Below are positions 36,440 through 45,597 of a stretch of DNA of 64,000 nt, in pieces. The stretch is taken from the NCBI GenBank assembly GCA_016185125.1, contig JACPOC010000028.1:34031-98030 (forward strand). The letters are read 5' to 3'. The first letter of the stretch is position 1, and each line of letters starts with the position of its first letter. The translations under genes and the position numbers were made by a program. The notes beneath the pieces were generated by a model, which was given only the letters and a program-made list of their open reading frames with translations, was not told where the DNA came from and searched no databases. This DNA comes from Bacteroidota bacterium (GTDB lineage: Bacteria; Bacteroidota; Bacteroidia; B-17B0; Aurantibacillaceae).

Positions 36440-38211
36440 ACCCAAAATTTAATATTGACCGCCCAAAAGTAAGTGACGATGAAATTAATAAGCATAAAGA
36501 CTTTGATAAACTGGTACAACAATTTAAACAGCAAAGTGTACAAAAAGCCAAACTCGATAAAAGCTGGTGGAAAAAGAAACAAGTAAAATATTCCGCTGTT
36601 ATTTCAGGAATAGTCGTCGTTTGCACCATCTCTTATTTCGCACTTTTTAATAAAACACAAAACCAAAACCCAAATGATAAAATAGTTACTCAAAAACATG
36701 ACGTAGGAAATAAGACACAAGATGTAAGACGTTTTGTTTCGGCTCCATCGCAAAAACTGGTAATCCCCTACTCTGCTTATAAAATAAATAATGCTAAGGG
36801 CGGAGAAATAAAACACTCTACTTCCTCTAAAATTAAAATTCCTAAAAACAGTTTTGTAGATAAAAACGGTAAAGATATTGTAGGCGATGTAACCATTGAA
36901 TACCGCGAGTTTCACGACAAAGGAGATATTATTTTGTCAGGTATTCCAATGGCTTACGATAGCGCGGGAAAAAAATACAATTTGGAAAGCGCCGGCATGT
37001 TTGATATTAAAGGCACACAAAATGGCGAACCCGTTTTTATAAAAGATGGAAATGATCTTAACATCCAATTAGCTTCTGCAAATAACGAAGACCGTTTTAA
37101 TCAGTATTATTTAGATACGCTTGAAAAAAATTGGAAATACATCAAACACGATGAAATTTTAAAGTCGCCAAATGAAGATCATAATTCCACAGTTAATTCT
37201 AAAAATCAAAAAATACGTAATTCTAAACTGGAAAATCTGAAGAAGGAAATTGAAGTAATTATTCCAAAAAAAACAGATAGCGTAAAAGTCGTTTATACAA
37301 AAAAAATGGAGTCTCTTCCAAAAGCAAAAGAACCCTATAAACCGTCTAAACCCACAGGCAAACCAACATTTGTGCTTGACGGAAGTAAAGATGAATTCCC
37401 TGAACTGGCCGCGTTTGACAATGTAATTTTTGAAATTGGCGAGGAGAACCAGAACTATAATAAAAACTTTAATGAAATTACCTGGAGCGATGTAAAAGTG
37501 AGTGAAGGGCCGCAAAAAGGAAAAAATTATTTACTAACGCTTTCCTTACGTAACCGTATAGAAAAGCTGATCATTTATCCCGTTTTAACCGGAACTGATT
37601 TTGAAAAAGCGCAGAAAAAATATCAGCAGAAATTCAACGACTATCAGGCATTGGTTGAAAAAAGAATTGCCAATGAAAAAACGTTAATGGCAGAAATGGA
37701 AGCCAAACAACAAGCTTATTTGGCCGAGTTAAAAAAGAAAAAAGAAGAGATGCGTTTATTGGAAGATCGCTCCCGTCAGCAAGACATTAACAATCTTAGC
37801 ACCAACTTTAATAATTTCAGTAATCAGGTAAAAACTCTTCGGGTATTTAGTGTGTCGCGGTTTGGTATTTATAATTCAGATTGCGCCAAAGGTGCGCCTG
37901 AAGGAAAAAGTGTTTCACCAATTTTTGTTATAAATGATGAGGACAAACCCCTGTTTCCTGAAATGATTTATCTGATAGATTATACAGCAAACACCGTGTA
38001 TAATTTTACCCCGGCCGATCTTAGTACAAAAATAAAATACAATCCACTTGGCGAAAATAGTTTTGTGGTTTTCAGCAGAAATAAAATTTACTTATGCAGT
38101 AAAAATGTTTTCAAACCAAGTGCGGATAAAGATAAAAATAAATTTACGGTTACTCCCCTGCCCGATAGCGCAGATAATTTAGTGGATTTTAAAAAAGCCC
38201 TGGAGATATGA
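36436..38211 (+). CDS. Membrane protein, likely anti-sigma partner
   Basis: A 591-residue single-pass protein. The N-terminal 52 residues are cytosolic and charged, then one helix (about 53-71, YSAVISGIVVVCTISYF). The large outer part has a ZU5/beta-sandwich-like segment (KIPKNSFVDKNGKDIVGDV), a low-complexity coiled coil (about 390-450, KQQAYLAELKKKKEEM), and a C-terminal beta domain. A role as membrane-bound anti-sigma regulator is inferred from its overlap with the ECF gene; no zinc-finger anti-sigma motif is seen in its N-terminus. Confidence 0.65.
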   Translation: MNPKFNIDRPKVSDDEINKHKDFDKLVQQFKQQSVQKAKLDKSWWKKKQVKYSAVISGIVVVCTISYFALFNKTQNQNPNDKIVTQKHDVGNKTQDVRRFVSAPSQKLVIPYSAYKINNAKGGEIKHSTSSKIKIPKNSFVDKNGKDIVGDVTIEYREFHDKGDIILSGIPMAYDSAGKKYNLESAGMFDIKGTQNGEPVFIKDGNDLNIQLASANNEDRFNQYYLDTLEKNWKYIKHDEILKSPNEDHNSTVNSKNQKIRNSKLENLKKEIEVIIPKKTDSVKVVYTKKMESLPKAKEPYKPSKPTGKPTFVLDGSKDEFPELAAFDNVIFEIGEENQNYNKNFNEITWSDVKVSEGPQKGKNYLLTLSLRNRIEKLIIYPVLTGTDFEKAQKKYQQKFNDYQALVEKRIANEKTLMAEMEAKQQAYLAELKKKKEEMRLLEDRSRQQDINNLSTNFNNFSNQVKTLRVFSVSRFGIYNSDCAKGAPEGKSVSPIFVINDEDKPLFPEMIYLIDYTANTVYNFTPADLSTKIKYNPLGENSFVVFSRNKIYLCSKNVFKPSADKDKNKFTVTPLPDSADNLVDFKKALEI

Positions 38212-38996
38212 TGAAAAACTCAATATTTATTTTAAGTCTGATTTTACTATTTTCATCTTTTTCAATAAAACGAAAAAAGAAAAAATTAATTCCGCCCGGA
38301 ACAGTTCAAATAAGTGAAACTTTTTTTGCCGATGAAACCGAAATCTCAAATTTTGGGTGGATGGAATATGAATATTGGACAAAAACAAAATATGGCGCTA
38401 ATTCACCTGAGCACATTGCAGTTTTACCCGATACACTGGTTTGGCGCGAAAAAAATACCTACAACGAGCCTTATGTAAAATATTATTACCGTCACCCCGC
38501 GTATAAAAATTTTCCCGTTGTTGGAATTTCTTTCGAACAGGCGTTAGCTTATTGCAAATGGAGAACTGATCGGGTAAAAGAATACAGTTATAAAATATAT
38601 AAAACAGAATGGAAGGTTGAATACAGACTTCCCACCAAAGAAGAATGGGAACTTTTAAGCAATAACGGCAGTGTAGAACTTGCAAACAAAGGACGGAATG
38701 ATAAAGGCAAGGTAAAGTTCAATCATTGTTATTTAATTGAAGGTAGTCAAGAATCTATGAAATTTATGACTGAGCATGCGGATATAACAGCACCCGTTTA
38801 TTCTTATTGGAAAAATGCGTTTGGCATGTACAATGTTTTTGGCAACGTAGCGGAAATGATCTCAGAAGAAGGTCAAAGTAAAGGCGGCGGTTGGAGAAGT
38901 CTTTTGGAGGAGTGCCGCGCAGGTAATTCAATACCTTATAAAAAACCAACAGCATGGCTGGGTTTCAGGTGTGTTTGTGTTGTAAATAATAACTAA
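38208..38996 (+). CDS. SUMF1/formylglycine-enzyme-like protein
   Basis: A 262-residue protein with an N-terminal hydrophobic segment and the SUMF1/FGE fold: ETEISNFGWMEYEYW, FPVVGISFEQALAYCKWRT, YRLPTKEEWELL, NVFGNVAEMISE and a final WLGFRCV. It overlaps the preceding gene by 4 nt, so sigma factor, membrane protein and this protein form one operon. Catalytic cysteines of true formylglycine enzymes are not evident, so it may be structural, as in gliding-related GldK-type members. Confidence 0.8.
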   Translation: MMKNSIFILSLILLFSSFSIKRKKKKLIPPGTVQISETFFADETEISNFGWMEYEYWTKTKYGANSPEHIAVLPDTLVWREKNTYNEPYVKYYYRHPAYKNFPVVGISFEQALAYCKWRTDRVKEYSYKIYKTEWKVEYRLPTKEEWELLSNNGSVELANKGRNDKGKVKFNHCYLIEGSQESMKFMTEHADITAPVYSYWKNAFGMYNVFGNVAEMISEEGQSKGGGWRSLLEECRAGNSIPYKKPTAWLGFRCVCVVNNN

Positions 38997-39107
38997 AAAT
39001 TGTTGCACAGTTCCAAAGTTGCACAAATCATTACTCCCCTTAAGGAAATCTATCATCAAACATCAGCGTAATCAGCGTTCCCTTTTAAAAATCCAGCAAA
39101 AAATCCC

Positions 39108-39115
39108 TATATTTA
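39108..39115 (+). promoter_or_regulatory. Putative -7 element of gpmA
   Basis: TATATTTA, 10 nt before the ATG, so the leader would be very short. Confidence 0.4.
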
Positions 39116-39125
39116 CCCCTCAAAT

Positions 39126-39731
39126 ATGGCACAATTAGTTATTTTTCGTCACGGACAAAGCGCTTGGAATTTAGAGAATAAATTTACAGGTTGGGTAGAT
39201 GTTGATCTTACTCCAAAAGGAATTGAAGAAGCAAAAAATGCAGGCACAAAAATTAAAGGCTATCATTTCGATTATGCTTATGCTTCTGATTTAATGCGTG
39301 CTCAAAAAACCCTGGCACTCGCTCTTGAAGCAGCCGGTCACGGCCCGGTTACTCCCATTTACAACAAAGCTTTAAACGAGCGTATGTATGGCGATTTACA
39401 AGGCCTTGATAAAACGGAAACCGTAAAAAAATATGGCGAAGAACAAGTAAAAATCTGGCGACGCAGTTATGATATTCCTCCTCCAAAAGGCGAGAGTTTA
39501 AAAGACACCGCCGCACGCGTTATTCCTTATTTTGAAAGCGAGATACTTCCAAAATTAAAAGCGGGAAAAAATGTGGTGATAGCTGCGCATGGCAACAGCC
39601 TTCGCGCCCTGATCATGTATCTTGAAAAAATGACTCCGCAGCAAATTCTTGAATTTGAAATCGGTACGGGACAACCACGTTTATACGATCTAAATTCAAA
39701 TCTTGAGCTTTTAAACGTTAAAAATCTTTAA
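39126..39731 (+). CDS. gpmA: 2,3-bisphosphoglycerate-dependent phosphoglycerate mutase
   Basis: A 201-residue histidine-phosphatase-fold enzyme interconverting 3- and 2-phosphoglycerate. The catalytic RHGQSAWN has H9, and the second site reads VIAAHGNSLRAL; ALNERMYGDLQG holds the conserved Glu. The ENKFTGWVDVDLTPKG segment is diagnostic of dPGM. It is a little shorter than E. coli GpmA, as in many bacteria. It heads a tight cluster with the next two genes. Confidence 0.95.
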   Translation: MAQLVIFRHGQSAWNLENKFTGWVDVDLTPKGIEEAKNAGTKIKGYHFDYAYASDLMRAQKTLALALEAAGHGPVTPIYNKALNERMYGDLQGLDKTETVKKYGEEQVKIWRRSYDIPPPKGESLKDTAARVIPYFESEILPKLKAGKNVVIAAHGNSLRALIMYLEKMTPQQILEFEIGTGQPRLYDLNSNLELLNVKNL

Positions 39732-39733
39732 AA

Positions 39734-40195
39734 ATGCAACCTTTTTTAAGTGCAGAAAGTAAAGTAATTGCAGTTGATTTCGACGGAACAATTGTAGAAC
39801 ATAAATTTCCGGCCATTGGTAAAGAAATGTTATTTGCATTTTCTACACTTAAAGCTTTACAGCAAAAAGGACATAAATTAATTCTTTGGACTTTTAGAGC
39901 CGGCTCTACTTTAAACGACGCGGTTGAATTCTGTAAAAAAAACGGAATAGAATTTTACGCCGTTAATAAAAATTATCCCGAAGAAGTTTACGATGAAAAT
40001 ATCTCCCGCAAAATAAATGCAGATATTTTTATTGACGACCGCAATGTGGGCGGATTTTTAGGTTGGAGCGAGATTTGGCAAACCCTTCATCCTGAGGGTG
40101 AAGATTTTCTGCATCAACTCCGCAATTCAGAAGCGCATCACAACTACAATAAATACGAAGGTTCCATCTTTAAAAAACTGTTTGGTAAAAAATGA
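39734..40195 (+). CDS. HAD-like hydrolase, BT0820 type
   Basis: A 153-residue small HAD-superfamily protein with the DFDGTIVEH nucleophile motif (D15 and D17), ILWTFR as motif II and a FIDDRNVGG acidic motif IV. No large cap domain. It matches the Bacteroides BT0820 family. It starts 2 nt after gpmA and overlaps map by 4 nt. Confidence 0.88.
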   Translation: MQPFLSAESKVIAVDFDGTIVEHKFPAIGKEMLFAFSTLKALQQKGHKLILWTFRAGSTLNDAVEFCKKNGIEFYAVNKNYPEEVYDENISRKINADIFIDDRNVGGFLGWSEIWQTLHPEGEDFLHQLRNSEAHHNYNKYEGSIFKKLFGKK

Positions 40196-40992
40196 TCTTC
40201 TTAAAAACACGCGAAGAAATTGAATTAATGCGCGAGTCGGCCTTAATGGTATCGCGCACCTTGGCCATTATTGCCCGCGAAGTAAAACCCGGCGTTAAGC
40301 CTATTGATCTTGATAAATTAGCCGAAGAATTTATACGGGATAACGGTGGTATTCCCGCATTTAAAGGTTATAAAAGCCATAGCGGTGGCATTGATTTTCC
40401 GGGAACTCTTTGCATCTCTATTAACGATGCCGTGGTTCATGGTATTCCAACAGCAACGCCATTAAAAGAAGGCGATATTATTTCGGTTGATTGTGGCGTT
40501 AAAAAAAACGGCTATTATGGTGACCACGCATACACCTTTGCGGTAGGCAATATTAAGCCCGAAGTGCAAAAATTAATTGATGTTACCAAACAATCGCTGA
40601 TGTTGGGAATTGAACAAATGGTAAGCGGTAATCGTGTGGGCGATATTAGTTACGCCATTCAGCAGCACGCCGAAAAAAACGGCTTTGGAGTAGTACGAGA
40701 ATTGGTGGGTCACGGATTAGGAAAAAATTTACACGAAGAACCCGAAGTTCCGAACTACGGAAAGCGTGGAAACGGCCCTAAGTTACAGGAAGGAATGGTG
40801 CTTGCCATTGAACCCATGATTAATATGGGGACAAAAAACATTAAACAGTTAAAAGACGGCTGGACAATTGTTACCGCCGACCACAAGCCAAGCGCCCATT
40901 TTGAACACGATGTGGCTATTGTAAATGGTAAGCCCGAAATACTCAGCAGTTATGTTTACATCGAAGAAGCTCTTGCTTTGGTTAATAACTAA
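40192..40992 (+). CDS. map: Methionine aminopeptidase, type I
   Basis: A 266-residue enzyme that removes initiator Met. All metal and substrate residues are present: H83, D100, D111, H174, E207 and E238. It overlaps the HAD gene by 4 nt. Its frame continues open past the TAA into the next gene, which has no ATG near its expected start. Confidence 0.95.
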   Translation: MIFLKTREEIELMRESALMVSRTLAIIAREVKPGVKPIDLDKLAEEFIRDNGGIPAFKGYKSHSGGIDFPGTLCISINDAVVHGIPTATPLKEGDIISVDCGVKKNGYYGDHAYTFAVGNIKPEVQKLIDVTKQSLMLGIEQMVSGNRVGDISYAIQQHAEKNGFGVVRELVGHGLGKNLHEEPEVPNYGKRGNGPKLQEGMVLAIEPMINMGTKNIKQLKDGWTIVTADHKPSAHFEHDVAIVNGKPEILSSYVYIEEALALVNN

Positions 40993-41118
40993 TATATTTC
41001 TTTCTTCAGCAAAATATCAATCACCGAATTAAGAAAGCTGGCCCTGGTTAGGGAACAACAAAAGCTCTCGCGCTTTAACAAAATTATTCTTTGGCTAAAC
41101 TATTTTGTAATTATAAGT

Positions 41119-42153
41119 TTGCTCATAGCTATCGTATGCAAATATATTTCTCCGATTTTATTTTGGCTGCCGGCCTTTTTTGGATTAGCCTTTCCGTTTT
41201 TGTTTATCATCAATCTTATTTTTTTTATTTATTGGTTCATTCAGTTTAAACACACTTTTATTTTTGGATTAGTGGCCATGGCCATCAGCTTTCCTACGGT
41301 TTACCGTTATATTCAATTTAGTTCTACCGATGCCATTACTAAAAACACTTTAAAGGTTACCTCTTACAACTGCATGTTGTTCGATCTTTATAACTGGTAT
41401 CACAATAACGAAACCCGAAACAAAATTTTTAATTCCTTAACCGGAATAAATCCGGATGTTTTATGTTTGCAGGAATTTTATACTTCCGAACAAAAAGGAG
41501 ATTATAACAATATTGATACGTTGCGGGCATTATTCAACACCAATTATTATCATGTGGAATATACCGTAACCCTGCGTGATTCAGACCATTGGGGCGTGGC
41601 AACTTTTAGCAAACATCCCATAATAAATCAGGGCAAATTATTGTTTAATAACACTCATTCCAACAACATGTGCATTTATACAGATATTGTTGTGAATAAC
41701 GATACACTAAGGGTTTACAACATACACCTTCAATCCATCAGTTTTAGTAAAAAAGATAATAAATTTTTGGAAGATGTTATTACAGATAAAGAAGCGAAAG
41801 ACGAAGTGGAAAACAGTAAGAATATTTTACGCCGTTTAAAAAGAGCTTTTGTAAAACGTACCAAACAAGTGGAAATGATTTCCCTTCACATGAAAACATG
41901 TAGGTACAAAATTATTGTTTGCGGAGATTTTAATGATACGGCGGCTTCCTTTGCTTACCAAAAATTATCAAAAAATTTAAACGACGCTTTTATTGAAAAA
42001 GGAAATGGCTTTGGAAGAACCTACGCCGGAAAATGGCCGCAATTTAGAATTGATTATATTTTACATGACAGAAAATTAAAATGTGTAAAATACCAACGCT
42101 CAGAGGAAACTTTTACCGACCATTTTCCAATTACCGCCTATTTTAAAAAATAA
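41119..42153 (+). CDS. Membrane-anchored EEP-family phosphatase/nuclease
   Basis: With the TTG start the product is 344 residues: two to three N-terminal helices (about 1-72), then an endonuclease/exonuclease/phosphatase domain with CLQEF (E of the catalytic pair), DSDHWGVATFS, IVCGDFNDT and the final TDHFPITAYF. The frame is open back to 40993, adding 42 residues that contain a basic, then hydrophobic segment (KIILWLNYFVIISLL), so the true start is probably upstream at a non-ATG codon. Confidence 0.8.
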   Translation: MLIAIVCKYISPILFWLPAFFGLAFPFLFIINLIFFIYWFIQFKHTFIFGLVAMAISFPTVYRYIQFSSTDAITKNTLKVTSYNCMLFDLYNWYHNNETRNKIFNSLTGINPDVLCLQEFYTSEQKGDYNNIDTLRALFNTNYYHVEYTVTLRDSDHWGVATFSKHPIINQGKLLFNNTHSNNMCIYTDIVVNNDTLRVYNIHLQSISFSKKDNKFLEDVITDKEAKDEVENSKNILRRLKRAFVKRTKQVEMISLHMKTCRYKIIVCGDFNDTAASFAYQKLSKNLNDAFIEKGNGFGRTYAGKWPQFRIDYILHDRKLKCVKYQRSEETFTDHFPITAYFKK

Positions 42154-42178
42154 AAAGCCTGGCACATTTTTTTTAAGA

Positions 42179-42186
42179 TATATTTA
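42179..42186 (+). promoter_or_regulatory. Putative -7 element
   Basis: TATATTTA, 23 nt before the ATG of the Pmp3-like lipoprotein gene. Confidence 0.4.
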
Positions 42187-42209
42187 CAAAATAATTAAAA
42201 CTTAAACTT

Positions 42210-42815
42210 ATGATTAAACAATTTATTTTACCATTATTAGCAGTTGTATTGCTGGGTTCATGCGCTAACAAATTTAGCCTTGTTAAAAGAAAGTATAACA
42301 AAGGTTATTACCTGGATATGGCCGGAAAGACATCAAAACCGGAAAACAAGCAGGAGAAAATTGCCACCTTAACTCCAAAAAAAGTAACTAAAATTTCCGA
42401 CAATTTGGAGTCAATAGCTGAAATTAAAACTTCTGCCATTAAAACATTACCGCTGGTTAATCAAAGCCAAGTAAAAGCAAGCGGCGCTGTAGCAAAAGAA
42501 ACCATAAAAAATCCTTCTGCTCCCCTAACCGCTTCTGCTCACAAAACGCTTTTTACTAACCCCGTTCATTTTAAAGCGGCGGCATTAAAACATGCTGATA
42601 ACAAAACTTCGGCAGCTAAAGGTGATAGCGATGTAAACACCCTTGTTTTAGTGATTCTTGCGCTTTTCCCAATTCTAAGTCTTTTTGCAGTTTATTTACA
42701 CGATGGCAAAAAAATTACTTTAAATTTTTGGATAACTTTATTATTGCATTTAACTATTATCGGTTACGCAATTTTCGCGGTTTTAGTAGTTTTAGATATC
42801 ATTAATTTGGCCTAA
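42210..42815 (+). CDS. Lipoprotein with C-terminal YqaE/Pmp3-like membrane domain
   Basis: A 201-residue protein: lipobox GSC (C18), a KRKYNKGYYLDM motif seen in Bacteroidota lipoproteins, a Ser/Lys/Ala linker, and two C-terminal helices (about 144-200) arranged like Pmp3/YqaE (LFAVYLHDGKK between the helices). Pmp3 proteins are linked to membrane potential and stress. The N-terminal part resembles the start of the gene at 60025 (KKRSYRNGYF). Confidence 0.75.
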   Translation: MIKQFILPLLAVVLLGSCANKFSLVKRKYNKGYYLDMAGKTSKPENKQEKIATLTPKKVTKISDNLESIAEIKTSAIKTLPLVNQSQVKASGAVAKETIKNPSAPLTASAHKTLFTNPVHFKAAALKHADNKTSAAKGDSDVNTLVLVILALFPILSLFAVYLHDGKKITLNFWITLLLHLTIIGYAIFAVLVVLDIINLA

Positions 42816-42868
42816 TAAAGCTAATTGTACATTATAAAATTTTAACATTTAAATTCGTATTAATTTTT

Positions 42869-42876
42869 TATATTTG
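42869..42876 (+). promoter_or_regulatory. -7 element TATATTTG
   Basis: Perfect consensus match, 27 nt before the Cys/Lys-rich small gene. Confidence 0.5.
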
Positions 42877-42903
42877 TATTAACCAGATTAAAAAATCAAA
42901 ACC

Positions 42904-43131
42904 ATGAAAAAATTATTTTTATTAGCTGCTTTTGCAGGATTATTAGGAAGTACTGCTGTTGCTAACACAACATGCGACGACAAAGACAAAAAAGGTAAAA
43001 AAGAATGCAAAAAAGGCGAAGGCAAAACTTGTTCAGCCGAGCAAAAAGAAGCTTGTGCAAAAGACAAAAAATCTTGCTGCAAGAAAAAAGGCGAAGCTTC
43101 TGCTGAAGTTAAAGCTGAAGAGAAGAAATAA
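42904..43131 (+). CDS. Small secreted Lys/Cys-rich protein
   Basis: 75 residues: a clear signal peptide (cut near VAN), then a hydrophilic mature part with six Cys (TTCDD, KKECKK, KTCSAE, EACAK, KSCCKK) and many Lys/Glu. It has its own promoter and terminator, which suggests an abundant short mRNA. It may bind metal or form disulfides; no family is recognised. Confidence 0.75.
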   Translation: MKKLFLLAAFAGLLGSTAVANTTCDDKDKKGKKECKKGEGKTCSAEQKEACAKDKKSCCKKKGEASAEVKAEEKK

Positions 43132-43151
43132 TCTTTCATTCAATATATTAA

Positions 43152-43178
43152 AAGCCTCCTTAATTAAGGGGGCTTTTT
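43152..43178 (+). terminator. Rho-independent terminator
   Basis: AAGCCTCCTTA pairs with TAAGGGGGCTT (one G-U pair) and is followed by TTTTTATTATAT. Confidence 0.85.
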
Positions 43179-43205
43179 TATTATATAGAAATTGTAGGAA
43201 ACACG

Positions 43206-43213
43206 TAACTTTA
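43206..43213 (+). promoter_or_regulatory. Putative -7 element of mqnE, leaderless-type
   Basis: TAACTTTA, only 4 nt before the mqnE ATG. Confidence 0.45.
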
Positions 43214-43217
43214 CTTC

Positions 43218-44375
43218 ATGATTCAAACTCACGCATCAAGCAATTTTGATTTTTTATTGAACGCCACTCCTTCTCAAAAATTAAAAGATGTGGCTGCAAA
43301 AGTTTACGCCGGCCAACGCATTTCTTTTGAAGACGGGGTAACACTTTTTAAAGAAGCCGATTTGGCTTTTGTGGGCACACTTGCCAACTTTATCCGCGAA
43401 AAAAAAAATGGCAATTATGTTTATTTTAATCACAATTTTCATGTGGAGCCTACTAACGTTTGCGTGTATTCCTGCGCCTTTTGCTCCTACTCACGCCTCA
43501 TCAAAAACCGCGAACAAGGTTGGGAGCTTTCGGTAGATCAAATAATGGATATCATTAAAAAGTATGATAATCAGGCAGTTACCGAAGTACATATTACCGG
43601 CGGCGTGGTTCCAAAACAAGATTTAAATTTTTACACCACTTTATTTAAAGAAATAAAAAAACACCGTCCCGCTTTGCACATTAAAGCGCTTACCCCGGTT
43701 GAGTTTCACTACATCTTTAAAAAAGCAAAATTAACTTATGAAGAAGGCTTAAAAATAATGAAAGATGCCGGCCTGGATAGTTTGCCAGGAGGTGGGGCCG
43801 AAATATTTGATAAGGATATTCGCGATAAAATTGCGGGCGGAAAATGCTCTACCGAAGAATGGCTTTCTATCCATGAAATTTGGCATAACATGGGTCATCA
43901 CTCAAACGCTACTATGTTATACGGACATATTGAAACCTTTGAACATAGAATTGATCACATGGAGCGTCTTCGTCAACTTCAGGATAAAACCCGGGGCTTC
44001 AACGCATTTATTCCCCTTAAATTTAGGAATAAAGAAAATGAAATGGCTCACGTACCCGAAGTAAGCGTTATTGAAGATTTACGCAATTATGCCATCTCAC
44101 GCATTTATCTTGATAATTTTCAACACATAAAAGCTTATTGGGCAATGATTGGCCGCAACACAGCGCAACTATCTCTTAATTTTGGCACCGATGATTTAGA
44201 TGGAACCATTGACGATACCACAAAAATTTACAGCATGGCAGGTTCCGAAGAGCAAAATCCAAAACTATCTACCCTTCAATTGGTAGAAATGATAAAAGCC
44301 GTGGGGCGAATTCCTGTGGAACGCGATACCCTTTATAACATTGTAAAAGATTACTCAATTTGCGAGGTGGCATAA
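43218..44375 (+). CDS. mqnE: Aminofutalosine synthase (radical SAM)
   Basis: A 385-residue radical-SAM enzyme of the futalosine menaquinone pathway. The [4Fe-4S] motif is VCVYSCAFC (C82, C86, C89), followed by HITGGVVPKQ and PGGGAEIFD, typical of MqnE rather than MqnC. It makes aminofutalosine from a chorismate-derived precursor. It appears monocistronic with a leaderless-type start. Confidence 0.93.
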   Translation: MIQTHASSNFDFLLNATPSQKLKDVAAKVYAGQRISFEDGVTLFKEADLAFVGTLANFIREKKNGNYVYFNHNFHVEPTNVCVYSCAFCSYSRLIKNREQGWELSVDQIMDIIKKYDNQAVTEVHITGGVVPKQDLNFYTTLFKEIKKHRPALHIKALTPVEFHYIFKKAKLTYEEGLKIMKDAGLDSLPGGGAEIFDKDIRDKIAGGKCSTEEWLSIHEIWHNMGHHSNATMLYGHIETFEHRIDHMERLRQLQDKTRGFNAFIPLKFRNKENEMAHVPEVSVIEDLRNYAISRIYLDNFQHIKAYWAMIGRNTAQLSLNFGTDDLDGTIDDTTKIYSMAGSEEQNPKLSTLQLVEMIKAVGRIPVERDTLYNIVKDYSICEVA

Positions 44376-44407
44376 TTTTTATTGAATCAAAAAAATATTT
44401 AATATAT

Positions 44408-45388
44408 ATGAAACATTTATACACGTTTATCCTATCTGTAATTATTTTATGCGCCAATGCCCAAGCTCCCTTAGTACAAATGCCCGATACATTAAAGCCA
44501 TTGGCAAAAGATACCGCCTGGAAACTTCCCGGGCAGTTTAGCATCAGCGGCAGCCAAACCTCTTTAAGTAACTGGCAAGGCGGAGGGCAGGATAATCTTT
44601 CGGTAATTTCTATGTTTAAATTTGAACCAACTTATAAAAAAGAAAATCACGAATGGATTAATAAAATTGACCTGAAATACGGCTTAGTTAAACCCGGAGA
44701 TTTTAGATTGTATCGTAAAAATATTGATCAGATCTTTCTTCTTACAAAATATAACCGCAACGCTTTTAGCAAATATTGGTTTTACACCACGCAAGCCGAT
44801 TTTCGTTCGCAGTTTGCCCCGGGCTTTAATTACGCCGGAGATTCTATTATTGGAAAAGCAACATCCGATTTTATGTCGCCCGGATACATTCAGTTATTGG
44901 TGGGTTTAGATTTTAAACCTGTAAATTATTTTACCATCACCTTTGCGCCTGTTGCCGGAAAAATTACCGTTGTAAACCGTCAGCATCTTGCCGATGAAGG
45001 TGCTTACGGAGTTAAAAAAGCAAGTTACGATGCCCAAGGAAACGTAATAACTCCCGGAAGAAATATCCGTTATGAGTTTGGAGGAAGAGTGATTGTTAAG
45101 TTTAAAAAAGACATTAGTAAAAACGTAAATTTAGATTCTTATTTAGATCTCTTTTCAAATTACATGTATAATCCGGGAAATATAGACGTTGTTTTTAATA
45201 ATACCCTTAACTTAAAAATTAATAAATATTTTAATGCCAGTGTAACTTCGCAAATTTTATATGATGATGATATTATTACTAAACGCGATTGGGATAAGGA
45301 TGGTAAATACGAAAGTCCGGCAGATATTAACGGTCCGCGCTTGCAGGCATTAACAAACATTGCGGTGGGCTTTGGCTTTACTTTTTAG
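44408..45388 (+). CDS. DUF3078 outer-membrane-type protein
   Basis: The ATG at 44408 gives 326 residues with a signal peptide (cut near ANAQ). The longer frame from TTG at 44360 would overlap mqnE. The motif SQTSLSNWQGGGQDNLSV and the barrel-like strands identify DUF3078. It is predicted to be an outer-membrane barrel; function unknown. Confidence 0.85.
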   Translation: MKHLYTFILSVIILCANAQAPLVQMPDTLKPLAKDTAWKLPGQFSISGSQTSLSNWQGGGQDNLSVISMFKFEPTYKKENHEWINKIDLKYGLVKPGDFRLYRKNIDQIFLLTKYNRNAFSKYWFYTTQADFRSQFAPGFNYAGDSIIGKATSDFMSPGYIQLLVGLDFKPVNYFTITFAPVAGKITVVNRQHLADEGAYGVKKASYDAQGNVITPGRNIRYEFGGRVIVKFKKDISKNVNLDSYLDLFSNYMYNPGNIDVVFNNTLNLKINKYFNASVTSQILYDDDIITKRDWDKDGKYESPADINGPRLQALTNIAVGFGFTF

Positions 45389-45429
45389 TTATTTTAGTGT
45401 TTTCCATAAAACAACTTTGTGGCAAATAT

Positions 45430-45597
45430 ATAATACCAATTGAATCTATAATTTAGTCCAATATACTCGTTCTTTTATATCCATACTTATTTAAAAAATA
45501 GTTACGTAGGCAATGCTATACAACAATTTTTAAAAATCGTTTTGATAAAAAATTACTTCGTATCTTTAGCCTAAATCATAAATTCATTTGGTATAAG
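45430..45597 (+). repeat. Direct repeat DR1 (168 bp) flanking the array
   Basis: 168 bp from TAATACCAATTGAATC to CATTTGGTATAAG, repeated at 46142-46308 with about six substitutions and one indel (roughly 96% identity). No ORF. It ends exactly where the 20-21 bp array begins. Confidence 0.9.

Noticed and set aside
44360..44407. Longer start of the DUF3078 gene
   Set aside because: It would place a TTG inside mqnE and add residues before a good signal peptide beginning at 44408.
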